From: Carettochelys insculpta
Taxonomy: Eukaryota > Chordata > Testudines > Carettochelyidae
DNA length: 64,000 bases
Reading direction: 5' to 3'
Assembly (NCBI RefSeq): GCF_033958435.1
Contig: NC_134138.1
Span: 188,825,298 to 188,889,297, forward strand
A program made the position numbers and the translations under genes. Below, piece by piece: positions 13,050 to 24,397 of the stretch. Every line of letters begins with the position of its first letter. The stretch's first letter is position 1. Below the pieces are notes generated by a model that was given only the letters and a program-made list of their open reading frames with translations, was not told the origin of the DNA and searched no databases.

Positions 13050-14005
13050 CAGCTAAAACAATGCCAGGTGCTGATTGCTATAGCGATCATGTCCCGGTGG
13101 TAGGCTAATTGAGAGTAAAATTAAAGAAAATTCAAAATGTTGTAAACAGCATCACACTTGATCTGAATTTGCTCCAAACAGATAGAGAAGTTCGAGATCA
13201 ATTTGCGTTAGCAGTCAACAATAGATTCAGCGCCTTAAGAGACCAACTGATATTAACAGACAATGTGAATTATTAGAAGAATCTATTGTTACATCTGCGG
13301 ATGAAAACATTCCAAGTAATAAAACCATTATTAAGAAGAAGTGGATGACTGAGGAAATTTTGCAACTAATGAAAGAAAGAAGAGTAAAGAAAAAAGAAAT
13401 CTTCTGAGTATGAAAAGTTGAACAAAGAAATAAAGTTAAAATGTGCAGCTGCAAAGGAGAACTGGTTACATGAACAGTGTAAGATAATTGAACAGCAGCA
13501 TGGAAGTGATGCAAAAGAAATGCATACGTGAATCCAGGAGGTAACAGGAAGGGAAACATGTTCATCATCTGGCTGTCTGAAGTCGAAGGATGGTAATATA
13601 ATAATGGAAAAGGATAAAATTTTGGAAAGGTGGTCAGAACACATTTCAGAACTCTATGATGATGAGAGAGTGGAAAAATTGAGTCCCTCTAAGAATGCAG
13701 ATGGTCCACCTATACTCAAGGAAGAAGCAAGAAAAGCTTTGAAATGCATGAAAAGAGGAAAAGTGCCTGCTCCAGACAAACTCACGAGTGAGATGTTTTA
13801 AAGCCTTAGAAGACTTTGGTATTCACACAATTACGAAACTCTTAAATGACATTTGCAGTACAGGGCACGTCGCAGAAGACTTATCAAGATTTGTTTTTAT
13901 TGCCGTGCTGAAGAAACCATGTGCAACTGAATGTAAACATCATAGGACAATCAGTCTCATGAGTCACATGACCAAGATTCTTTTGAAGATTTTGACTTTA
14001 CTGTT
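13050..14005 (+). pseudogene. LINE endonuclease/RT linker, inverted 5' segment of the same element
   Basis: On the plus strand this begins with 'PGADCYSDHVPVVG', the SDH motif that closes an apurinic-type endonuclease domain. It continues through a linker ('EKDKILERWSEHISELYDDE', 'MKRGKVPAPDKLTSEMF') to 'HRTISLMSHMTKILLKIL', which in such LINEs directly precedes the 'RIRNQIQ...EQCGFV' block found at 13047 on the other strand. There is a frame change between the two ORFs near 13795 and stops near 13400 and 13530. The order and orientation fit 5' inversion during target-primed reverse transcription. Confidence 0.75.
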
Positions 14006-15008
14006 CTGAATTTAATGGGTGTGCATGTAAAAAACAGTAATTACATACTACCTGAAATGTTGCAATATGTGAAGCAGATTATATTAGCAAAACTCTTCTG
14101 TTTTGGAGGTAAGGGACCAGATTTTCCAAGGTTCTTAGGTGCCTCAAGATGCAAATAGGTGCGTTCTGAGATGTTCAGACACTAGATTCTCCATGAGTTG
14201 TATCTTTAAGGACTTAAATACCCTTAAAATGTGGTCATAAGTATTTAATATCAAATACTTCATCCTGTTATCAGATGTTGATCTAGCTGGGAAAGGTTAA
14301 GTGGGTTGTGCTGACTTTTTCAGTGCATCTACACTGCAGCTACAAACCTGTAGTTCGCCTATGCAATCTGAATCATGCTTGCAGGTCTTAGGCTAAGGGG
14401 CTGTTGGATTATGGCATAGCTATTTGTGTTGGGGGTGCAGTCTGGGGTATTGGACCCTAAAAGGTGGAAAAATATGAGAGTAATGTGGTGTGCAATTGAG
14501 TGTACGCTGGTGGCTCATTAATTCACCCATATATAAGGGATATGGAGTAGCTGTCTATCATGAGTACAAGAGGTAGATGGGATAGGTCTAAGAACCCTAG
14601 GCATGCCAAAGTCTGAACAGAAAACTTAACTGTAAATAGTGTTGTATTATTTGTAATAAAACCAAGCCTCTGGAGTGGGGTAAGTTTGTGATAATGGGTG
14701 TGTGTAAACTCTGTTTAGAGAAGGCTGGGGAAGGCCCACACTAGATTAGAGATGGCTATTTCCAAAGCATGCTTTTAATATTTTATTTATTTAAGGAATA
14801 CGTCTTATTTTTGTGACATTATGGCCTAATCCACCATTAGACTGGAAGACTGAAAATTTTAGTTCCTTTGTGGTCATGATTGAAGACAATTGTTCTGTGC
14901 CTTGAAATTGATGAATTGTCAAATTACACAGCGTTTGGAGATGTAGGTTTGTATGGAGATATAGGTTTGTATCCTTATCATGACAGAATTAACTCCTTCA
15001 GTCTAAGG
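14006..15008. other. Non-coding DNA, mostly unrecognised
   Basis: AT-rich. A short stretch near 14325-14400 ('gcatctacactgcagctac') recalls the ends of the GGCT-end elements, but no paired end was found. Confidence 0.45.
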
Positions 15009-16300
15009 AAACAAAAAAGCAGTCCAGTAGCACTTTAAAGACGAACAAAATAATTTATTAGGTGATGAGCTTTTGTGGGACAGACCCACTTCTTCAGATC
15101 ACAGCCACACCAGAACAGACTCAGAACAATATTTAAGGCACAGAGAACCAAAAATAGTAATCAAGGTTGACAAATCAGAAAAATATTATCAAGGTGAGCA
15201 AATTGGAGAGTAGAGGGGCAGAAGCGGGGCAGGGAGTAAAGAATTAGCTTAAGCCAAGGATGCAAAAGAGCCCCTATAATGACCTAGAAGATTCACATCC
15301 CAGTTCAAACCACATGTTTATGTGTCCAATTTGAATATAAAAGAGAGTTCAGCAGCCTCTTTCCAATCTGTTGTGAAAATTCCTCTTCACTAAGACACAA
15401 ACCTTCAGGTCATTAACAGAATGGCCCACTCCATTACAATGCTGACTGACCGGTTTGTGGATCAGGAGTGTTTTTATGTCTGTTTTGTGCCCATTAATTC
15501 TTTGTCTAAGAGAGTTTGAAGTCTGTCCAATATACAAAGCATCTGGGCATTGTTGACACATGATGTCATATATGATGTTAGTTGAGGAACATGAGAATGT
15601 GCCTGTGATTCTGTGAATAACCTGGTCAGGTCCAGTGATGGTATCTCCAGAAAAGATATGTGGACAAAGTTGGCAATGGGCTTTGTTGCAAGGAAAAGTT
15701 CCAGGACTGATGTTTCTGCGGTATAGACTGTGGCTGTTGGTGAGAATCCTCATAAGGTTGGGAGGTTGTCTGTAGGAGAGAACAGGCCTGCCACCTAGGG
15801 CCTTCTGGAGTGTGGCATCCTGATTAAGGATTGTTTGTAGGTCTTTAATAATGTGTTGCAGTGGTTTGAGTTGGAGGCTTTACATAATGACCAGTGGTGT
15901 TCTGTTCTTGGCTTTTTTAGGCCTATCTTGGAGTTGCTGGTCTCTGGATATTCATCTGGCTTTGTCGATTTGTTTTTTTTATTTCTTCTGCTGGGTAATT
16001 CAGGTTTATAAATATTTGATAAATATCTTGTAGTTTTTGGTCTCTGTCCATAGGATCAGAGCAAATGCAATTGTACCTAAGGGCTTGACTGTAAACAATG
16101 GATCTAGTTATGTGTGCAGGATGGAAGCTAGAAGCGTGTAGGTAAGTATAGCGATCAGTGGGTTTTCCGGAAGAGTGTGGTACCAATCGGGCCATCATTG
16201 ATTTGTACCGTAGTGTCTAGGAATTGTATCTCTCTCGCGTGGAGTAGTCAAGGCATAAGTTGATGGTGGGGTGCAGATTGTTAAATTCTCTGTGGAATTG
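15009..16300 (-). pseudogene. Penelope-like retroelement, 5'-truncated, with GIY-YIG endonuclease
   Basis: The minus-strand coding part runs from about 16300 down to 15349. First comes the end of the RT region and the linker: a block containing 'FLDTTVQINDGPIGTTLF', then 'HASSFHPAHITRSIVYSQAL' and 'ICSDPMDRD'. Next comes a GIY-YIG nuclease block at 15349-15753 with 'IIYDIMCQQCPDALYIGQTS', an RQR-type arginine ('LRQRINGHKTDI') and 'VSQHCNGVGHS'. This order (RT then GIY-YIG) is the hallmark of Penelope-like elements. The RT catalytic motifs are missing because the copy is 5'-truncated, and stops break the frame between the two blocks and before the C-terminus. The 3' non-coding tail (15009-15355) contains 'gaagaagtgggtctgtccc' in reverse complement. 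Confidence 0.85.
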
Positions 16301-16304
16301 AATG

Positions 16305-16665
16305 GAAAGAGATTGGAAAGAGAAGCTGCCGAACTCTCTTTGATATTCAAATTCGACACATTCACACTTGGTTTGAACCAGGATGTGAATTTTCTAGGTC
16401 ATTATAGGGGCTCTTTTGCATCCTTGGCTTAATCTAATTCATGACTCCCTGCCCCCCTCTCCACTCTGATTTGCTCACCTTGATAATATTTGTCTGATTT
16501 GTCAATCTTGATTACTATTTTTGGTTCTCTGTGCCTTAAATACTGAGTCTGTTCTGGTGTGGCTATGATCTGAAGAAGTGGGTCTGTCCCATGAAAACTC
16601 ATCACGTAATAAATTATTTTGTTAGTCTTTAAAGTGCTGCTGGACTGCTTTTTTGTTTTGATAGT
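16305..16665 (+). mobile_element. Second Penelope-like element copy, 3' part only, inverted
   Basis: This plus-strand block repeats in inverted orientation the 3' end of the neighbouring element (15009-15355). Shared landmarks are 'gaactctctttgatattcaa', 'ttctaggtcattataggggc', 'tctgttctggtgtggctatg', 'gaagaagtgggtctgtccc' and 'agtctttaaagtgctgctgg'. Its start still encodes the protein C-terminus ('AELSLIFKFDTFTLGLN'), so it is a separate 5'-truncated copy abutting the truncated 5' end of the first. Head-to-head or tail-to-tail copies and terminal repeats in either orientation are known for this class. Confidence 0.8.
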
Positions 16666-17149
16666 ATATAGACTAGCACGACTTTCTCTCTGTTACTATT
16701 CAGTCTAAGGAACTTTGTGAATAGTGATTTATACTGTCTTCAGCATTAATTAGCTTTTTCATGTATTTATCATAATTATGACTAGGTTAGCTAATTAAGA
16801 GGACCATGCTAAGTTTGGAGGGAAGTTTTTTTTTAAAAATTTCAAGTGAAGTATGACTCCTTAGTGCCTCTGCAAACTCAGTAAAAATTCAGAGAAATTG
16901 ATTTATAACATGTTTATTGCCTAACACACAGACTTGCTGCTGAACTCCCTGGTTGTTAACATAAGAAACAGCTGACTTTGCTGAAGCAGGGCAGAGCTCC
17001 TGCATTGTGGTCCCTCCTATGGCTTAAGATCTGCTTTTTTAGAGCTACCTCAGGGAGAATTAGAGCAGCAGATGGTTCCAGAGCTGAGGGGCTAGTTCTG
17101 CCACAGCAATGTTTATTCCTTCCTGGGGTGAGGACCTTGCTCTTTATCC
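16666..17149. other. Non-coding DNA, nothing recognised
   Basis: AT-rich lead-in to the CR1 element. The open frame that crosses 16978-17150 into the CR1 RT is fortuitous, because the CR1-like translation begins only near 17150. Confidence 0.5.
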
Positions 17150-18374
17150 TAGGGAAAGATATTATTGATAGAATAACGAGCCTTGTGGATAAGGGAGAAG
17201 CGGTGGATGTGATATACCTAGACTTCAGTAAAGCATTTGACACGGTCTCACATAATATACTTACCAATAAACTACTCAAACACAACTTAGATGGGGCTAC
17301 TATAAGGTGGGTGAACAACTGGCTGGATAACTGTACTCAGAGAGTAATTATTAATGGTTTTCAATCCTGCTGGAAAAGTATAACTAGTGGGGTTCCGCAG
17401 GGGTCTGTTTTAGGACCGGTTCTGTTCAATATCTTCATTAACGATTTAGATATTGACATAGAAAGTACACTTATTAAGTTTGCAGATGATACCAAGCTGG
17501 GAGGGGTTGCAACTTCTTTGGAGGATAGGGTCATAATTCAAAGGATCTGGATAAACTGGAGAAATGGGCTGTGGTAAACAGGATGAAATTTAATAAGGAC
17601 AAATGCAAAGTGCTCCACTTAGGAAGGAACAATCAGTGTCACACATACAGAATGGGAAAGGACTGCCTAGGAATGAGTACAGCAGAAAGGGATCTAGGGG
17701 TTATAGTGGACCACAAGCTAAATATGAGTCAACAGTGTGATGCTGTTGCAAAAAAAGCAAACATGATTCTAGGATGCATTAACAGGTGTGTTGTGAACAA
17801 AACACGAGAAGTCATTCTCCCACTCTACTCTGCGCTGGTTAGGCCTCAGCTGGAGTATTGTGTCCAGTTCCGGGCACCACAGTTCAGGAAGGATGTGGAG
17901 AAATTGGAGAGGGTCCAGAGGAGAGCAACGAGAATGATCAAAGGTCTAGAGAACATGACCTATGAAGAAAGGCTGAAAGAACTGGGCTTGTATAGTTTGG
18001 AAAAGAGAAGATTGAGGGGTGACATGATAGCAGTTTTCAGGTATCTAAAACGGTGTCATAAGGCAGAGGGAGGGAACTTGTTCTTCCTTGCCTCTGAGGA
18101 TAGAACAAGAGGCAATGGACTGAAATTGCAGCAGGGGAGGTTCAGGTTGGACATTAGGAAAAAGTTCCTAACTGTCAGGGTGATCAAACACTGGAACGAA
18201 TTGCCAAGGGAGGTGGTAGAATCTCCATCACTGGAGATGCTTATGAAGAGGTTAGATAGATGGCTTTCAGGGATGGTCTAGAAAGTGCTTGGTCCTGCCA
18301 TGAGGGCAGGGGGCTGGACTCGATGGCCTCTCGAGGTCCCTTCCAGTCCTACTGTTCTATGATTCTATGATTCT
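17150..18374 (+). pseudogene. CR1 LINE, 5'-truncated, RT core to 3' end
   Basis: The translation begins inside the reverse transcriptase ('VDVIYLDFSKAFDTVSHNIL'), continues with 'SGVPQGSVLGPVLFNIFIND' and the catalytic block 'LIKFADDTKLGG', and ends with the CR1 C-terminal region ('GDMIAVFRYLKRCHKAEGGN', 'VIKHWNELPREVVESPSLEM') at a stop near 18281. A frame change between 17520 and 17575 splits the ORF. The 3' UTR ends in 'ctatgattctatgattct' (to about 18374), the 8-bp repeat tail typical of CR1. The endonuclease and N-terminal RT are missing, the usual 5' truncation. It is dead but one of the youngest-looking LINE copies in the window. Confidence 0.92.
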
Positions 18375-19449
18375 AGAAAACTCCCTTCATTTCACCTGAA
18401 AACAAAGGAAATAGCAGGGGGGAGGGACAACACTGTTATTCATAAAGGGATGTTTGTTTGCATTCCCTACCCCATATGCTTATAAAAAGTAGTCCCTCTT
18501 GGGGAAGCAACATCCTCAGAGAGTGAGATATTTTCACTGCTATATTTGTTACTTCTACTGCTGAGTTTCTAATCCCTGAAGGGAGAGCTAAGGACAAGAT
18601 ACAGGTTCAGAAAAATTGAGAGGAAGCACAACTAAATGCATTTGGCAAAGGAAGAAATGGTCATGGATCTCAGTCTGTCCTTTAGTTTTTTATTCACTAA
18701 CACCCGACTTTTGCCCAAATGGAGGGGTACTCCCCGAGCAAAGGAAATTCCCATTGATAGCTGCATACGTCAGTACTGAGTTGTCTTGGAAGCCTCACTC
18801 TCAACCATAACAGCCTAATAATAGAAGAGAGAAATGAGCCTGCTGGTCCCAGAGCTGGGAACTAGGAGAAGGGCAGAAGCCACCTTAGGAGCTGATGTAT
18901 TCTTTATATGAATGGAAGGAGGAATAGCATCTACATCGTGGAAGATGAGCTGTGAGGAATAACGGGTTTATTTTTGTTGGTGTAATTGTATTTTGTTATT
19001 CTTTCTAGCACTAACGTTAAATAACAAAGAATGGAAGATGAGCGTCCACGTGTCTGTGGTCACCTCCCCTATTCCTTAGATGCCAGTGTCTCTTGCCACA
19101 TTTAGCACAGCCTTAATTTATCATACTCCCCCTTTTGCGGAAATCTCCCCATTTTCCTTGCAGAGAACTGAGACAGCGCCAAACTGACTTCCAGTTCCCG
19201 TAGCGGAGACTTGAATCCACATCTCACAAGTCCTCACTGAGGGGCCTAATGCCTGGGCTCTTTTTTCCCCTCTTAGCTGCCGATTATGTCAGAACTCTCG
19301 TTCTTTGCCTGCTTCTATAATGGAACCTTGAAGGACAAAGGCAACAACAAGTTGCAAAAAACACTAGTTTACCGCTGGTGGCTCAGAGCAGTATGATCCT
19401 ATCTTTTAAAGCCCCCCCCCCCCAAGTTTAGCCAGGCTTCTTTGCACTC
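18375..19449. other. Non-coding DNA upstream of the CpG island
   Basis: No gene was recognised. A run of ten C residues lies near 19413-19423. The CG content rises from about 19440 towards the CpG island. Confidence 0.5.
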
Positions 19450-20750
19450 CTACTTTCACAGCTGTCTCAAATGCTGACCCAAGCGCCTGTTCACCGGTTC
19501 AGTCCCACATGGGGTTTGCTGGGCTGCACAAGCGCTGGGTGTGAGAGTGTTTCGGAGGTGCCCAGGGTTTGTTGGCTGGGTTCTTTCACCTCCCCTCCCC
19601 GGAGGGAGCAAGCGAGGCCATCCATCCCCGCAGCGTCTTCCCACGTTCATGGAGAGAGAGAGAAACCGGGGTGCGGGGGCAAGGGGCACGGGCCCCTCCG
19701 GTCTCTCCGGGTGGACTCCACCTTCAGCAGGCGCCTCGCAGCAGCTCAGGCGCCGCTCATGGGGGAGAGGCGAGGAGCCCAAAGCCAGCTGGTGCCCCCC
19801 CAGCTCCTGGTACAGCAGCCGGGGCGGGCGGGAGAGGGGCGCCCAGCTCGAAGCGAGGGGCCAACCGAAATGCCAACTCCCCCAGCGCCCGCCCGCTCCA
19901 GCGCTGGGGCCGGGCAGGGGGCGGGCTCCCAGGGCGCCGCGCGCTGTCCCAGCCCGGCAGGGGGCTGCCCCTGAGCCCCGCGCTGGAGCCGCGCGCGGGC
20001 ACCTCCTCCCGCTGCTCTCCCGGGCGGGGACGAACTTGTGGCGCGTCGAGAAGGGGCGCTGCTGCTGCTGTCGCCGCGCGGGGCCCCCTCCGGGGGCGAG
20101 GCAGCTGCAGCCGCCGGGCCAGGGAGCCGCAGCTGGCGGGAGGGAGCTGCGAAGCGGCGCTCGCCCCTGGGTCGTGTGGCAGGCGCGGGGCGGGGGAGGA
20201 AGCGTCTCTCACCCCGGCCGGCGGCGTGCGCCTGCCCGCCCCAGGTCCCCTCACCTCGGCCAGCGCGCCGCCATGGGCTCGGTCACCTCCGCCCTCAGCA
20301 GGTCCAGGAACACGGTGGTGCAGCTGAGCTCGGAGCCGCGCGCCGCGCGGGAAGAGCGCCGGAGCGTCCCGGGGCCGGGCAAAGCGGGGGGCGCCGAGAG
20401 CCGGAGCACTGAGGAGCCCGCCGGCCCCGCGCCTGCCCCGGCCGCCTGGGTGGCAGGCGGCGAGAAGCTGGAGGAGCAGCGGGAGCTGTCGGCGGTACTG
20501 AAAAGCCGGGAGGAGGAGGACGCGCCTTCTTCGCCCCCCAGTCCCAGTGCCCGTGAGTGTCAGCCGGGGATATGGGACGGGCCCTGCGCTTACCCGCCTT
20601 AGGCGGCCAGAGCCTGCGCGCGCCCGCCAGCCTCTGCTCGGGCAAAACTTCGCCTGAAGTCCGGGGGACTTTCCTCTGGGCAAGGACGGCAGGGCCGAGC
20701 CAGCTCCCCGTGGAGGCTTTTCGCTGGGCTGAGTGGAGCTGGAGGGGGAT
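19450..20750 (+). promoter_or_regulatory. CpG island promoter region
   Basis: About 1.3 kb of very GC-rich, CpG-dense sequence stands alone in an otherwise AT-rich window. It contains GC-box-like motifs such as ggggcgggcgggag near 19818 and gcggggcgggggagg near 20188. No TATA box was seen near a likely start. The island covers the candidate first exon, as expected for a vertebrate CpG-island promoter. The many overlapping ORFs on both strands here are a by-product of the low stop-codon density of GC-rich DNA. Confidence 0.85.
20273..20552 (+). CDS. Candidate first coding exon of an unidentified host gene (possible N-myristoylated protein)
   Basis: The ATG at 20273 sits in a near-ideal context (gccgccATGG). 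It starts a 93-codon segment beginning MGSVTSALSR, with Gly2 and Ser6 as in N-myristoylation signals. The rest is low complexity: basic and Ser-rich, then Ala/Pro/Gly-rich, then a charged stretch (GEKLEEQRELSAVLKSREEE) that could open a helix, then a Ser/Pro segment. The frame reaches a consensus 5' splice site, GTGAGT, at 20553-20558, leaving one base of a split codon. An in-frame ATG at 19649 could extend the protein by 208 residues with no stop between, but its context is weaker and the extension looks like translated CpG island. I do not recognise the protein and saw no downstream exon. Confidence 0.6.
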
Positions 20751-23700
20751 CTGCCCCTCGCCTGATTATTGCTGTCCTGTTTTTTAAACAGTGCATTTAA
20801 CTGAATTTCCTAAGTAAGTTTGCGCTCATACTAGGCGATCCTGCTGGGGCTCCAGGGAAGGCTGATCTAATATCTGTGGCGAGATGCTTTCATTAGGAGC
20901 AAAGAGCAAGATGCCGTCATTACCAGCAAACTTAAGAGAGGTTTGAAAAAAAACAGCTTGAGCAACAGTTGCTGTACAATACGCACCTGTCTTAAAAGCA
21001 TAATGCTGGGGGAGTGAGAGTTGTTGCATGATAGCAAGTCACACACAATTATGTATAGTCTTCCCGTTTTCTCACCTTATCTTTCAAGTATGGACACAGG
21101 ATGAGGAAAGATCTTGTTAATACTGAGAATTTCTTCACTGGATAGTCCCTGGAAATGTTTCAAATGTCAGCACTTACTGAGCTATCATTTCTCAGGCTGT
21201 AGTTCAGTACTGTGTGTTTCCATTAGGGTCTTTTGGTTTTAAAGCATTCACTCTTTTGTTTGGAAAAGATTCAAAATTGTTCTTGAAAATACACTGATAA
21301 ATAATAAAACACAGAAGAGGATCCCACAGTGGTTTAAAAATGGTGAGGGAGAGCATAGAACCATAAGTATAGAAGGAAGAGATACATATTCGGACACGTG
21401 AATGCATTACTTCCCATCCTGCTTATCACCAGCTACCTCAGATAATAACTCCAGTTCCCCAGGAAGATATTCAGTTGTAACTGTCTAACAAAATGTCCAC
21501 TGTGTATCTCACTTGGGGCTAAATTCTATTCTCAGTTATACTAAAGCAAATTCTCTTTACATTTATCTGGGGTAAATTCTACTCTCATTTATACCCTGTG
21601 CATTTAGAGTAACTCCATTGAAATCAGTGGGTTTAAGTAAGTTCAAGTGTACCAACTTAACGAAGTGGAGTTTGGTGCTACATTTTACAGTGTAAAATCT
21701 GGCAAGAGACTTGTCTATCATCACACCTACTTTCCATCCTTGTCCTCCTTCCTTTCCCACTATTGTACCATGTCACAAACTTGGGATGAGTAGAGGTGCA
21801 TGAGCTGCATGTGTGTTCTGTGGAATTTTCTATAGGTTACTGAGTAATGTGTCCTCACTACAAATACCTCTTTTCAGAAATGTTGTGGTATTGGAAACTT
21901 TGCTATTCCCCCTTAGGCTCCAGGCAGATGGATGCAGGATCAGCTCCATAATTTGCACAAACATTAATTCAATAGCAAGTCAGCATATCTCTCACAGATA
22001 CTCAGCTGTTACTGTTTCACTGAGGTCAATAGAGCATGACAAATTATATTAGCTGGGGGGTATGGCTCTTCATATTTATCTTCTCTTTGCTTTCTAAACT
22101 TTATCTCCTCATATCATATAAGGAAGTGTTACATATATATAATTAGCTGTGCGCAGCCAAAGTCTAATTTTCATCTAGCGCACACCCAGAATAAATGAGA
22201 ATTAACTTCCTTGGAACTAAAGTTAAAGGCATTATACTTGCATAAAATTGTCAGGAAAGTAGAATCAAGACCTGTTTATTCAGAATGGTGTCATTAAATA
22301 AAATCATCTTAGAAGAGCCTTCCCCCACGTAGAGAGATTCATATATTGTGTACTTCAGGTATTTCAAAATATTGTTAACTGTGTCCTTGGTCATGAACAA
22401 CTATTGTCAGTTCAGACTCTGTGTGTGTGGGGGGAGGTGAGTGCTTTGTTAGGTAGGCTTCAAGTAGTCTGTAGTAATCAGTAGCCTGACTTGCTATTTA
22501 ACATTTTAGCTTCTGAAGTGACATTAGGATATCTTTCATAGTGTGTGAGTAAGCCATACAGTCTTGATCTATCTGTCTTACTGATCCCAGCACTGTCACT
22601 CCACTAAGGCTGATATGCTTATTACATGCTGCACATTTGTCCTAAGCACATGTACAAATGCAGCTGGTCGGTATCAAATGAAATATGAAAGACTCAAAAC
22701 TCTGCAGTTATGTTGTAAAGAAATATATTTGAACCCAATAATTAACTCTTGAGGTAATTGCCTAATTAAATAAATGGGTTTATGTCATATTCTGAAGCTG
22801 ATTTTGTTCCATTGAAGTTAGTGAGAAGATTCCAGTTGACTTCAATAGGAGTGGGCTGGGTGTATTTGCATAAATGTTAAGGATTCAGTTGTAGCATCAA
22901 CCTATAAATCAATGTTGGAGGTACGTAAATTAGCATTATCCCAGCAGGAGCTCTGGGAATCATATCTGAAAGGATTACAATGGTGTCCAGTCCTCTGGAG
23001 AATGTGATTGCAGGAAGGGAAGTGGCTTGTATTGTTTTTGTTTTGCTTTTCTCTCTTCCTTTGCATAGACCAGAGAAAGGGACCCACACAATAGGATACT
23101 AAAAATTACATGTGTTAAAAACATAATCTTTTCTGCAATTAAAAAAAAATGTTCTGCTCTTATTCCACTGGAAATTTTCCTGTGGTTTCTAACAGTTCCT
23201 GCTTATTTAAGGGCCCGGTCCCCTGGTCCTTACTAAGGCATGTTGCTTGAATAGGTACTTCCGGGGCGGGCTGAATATTGACTATAGCCTGAGAGATGAA
23301 TGAGTTAGAATACATACATAAAAGAAAGTTTAACATATCTCTAACCAGTGTAATGGATTTTTTTATAGGAAGACCTCTGATAAAATATAAAATCGTTGAT
23401 ATACTGCACCAATCCCTACAACATATGACATACTGGCTACTCATGAAGCAGACTGCAATATATGATATAGCATTAGAAATGGTATTATCCAAAGTCATGT
23501 GGCTAGTTAACATGGGTCTGGTTCTTGATTTTGTTACCCTGGTTTTATACTGGTTTAACTCAGCTGAAGTCATTGATGTCATTACAGCATAAACTGTTGT
23601 GTAGGAATGGATGTTCAGGTTTAATATGTTTTGTGACAGACCTGTTGTATTTATTCACATATTAAGGAAAAGAAAAACCTCATGAAGGTTTGAGTGGAGA

Positions 23701-24204
23701 CAAAAATAAAACTTAGATTATATCTAGTGGTGTGAGCTGTACTTTACTAAGATGGGTCTCATTAATCTACATATGTTTTTTAACTCACCAAAAATAGCAA
23801 GGATTTAGTCAAAGAACCTTGTGATGAGGCATAATGTTGTTTAGATTTTATTTTTGTCAAAATATTCAACAGTTCTCAATATGCTGCAGGGAAGGATGGG
23901 CACACATCAGCTCAGTGTGCATCATTATTAAGGACTTCACTCATTTGTACTTGTTCCTCAGTTCCTTAAATCATCCATTCAGTAGCATCTTTAACAAACT
24001 CCTGATTTTTTTTATTTTCTGCTTGCCTTTGGTTTTCCCTCCACTCCTTTCATTCCACTTTCTCTGCATTGGAGAAGTATCATATCTCATGGAACATGGC
24101 TTCTTTGCTCTCTCCTGAATGCTTTTTCATCTGGCCAGTGTGTGTGGAAGTATTCCTGAAAACTAAATCTTCTGAAGCAGAAGGAACAATTCACAGATCA
24201 AACA
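20553..24204 (+). other. Probable intron 1 sequence or non-coding DNA
   Basis: It begins with a splice-donor sequence. After the CpG island ends near 20750 it is ordinary AT-rich DNA with short ORFs only. No acceptor/exon pair with convincing coding content was found. Confidence 0.45.
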
Positions 24205-24397
24205 TGGTATCTACACTGGCACTCTGTTGGCAAAAATTTTGTGCAAAAAGCTTTGTCTCTTGCCTTGGTGTTTTTTGTTTTGTTATTGAAGCAGGGAATT
24301 TTTGCTGCCAAAAGTCACATCACTGTGTGTATGCATCCATTGTTTTGTCAACAAAGCATGCCTTTTGTAAACAAAACTTTGTAGCTTAGACAAGACC
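24205..24397. mobile_element. Old, short GGCT-end type element
   Basis: The left end reads ggtatctacactggc and the right end tagcttagacaagacc, degenerate inverted copies of the family ends. Inside, 'tgttggcaaaaattttgtgc' and 'ttttgtcaacaaagcatgcc' form the expected complementary arms. No clear target duplication remains. Confidence 0.5.

Noticed and set aside
16978..17150. N-terminal extension of the CR1 RT reading frame
   Set aside because: The residues before about 17150 do not resemble CR1 protein; the frame is open upstream by chance at a 5'-truncation junction.
19757..20683. Long minus-strand ORF (308 codons) in the CpG island, and overlapping ORFs in other frames
   Set aside because: GC-rich DNA has few stop codons, so several frames stay open at once; the translations are Arg/Pro/Ala/Gly-rich without domains. 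Only the frame with a strong ATG context and a splice donor was kept.
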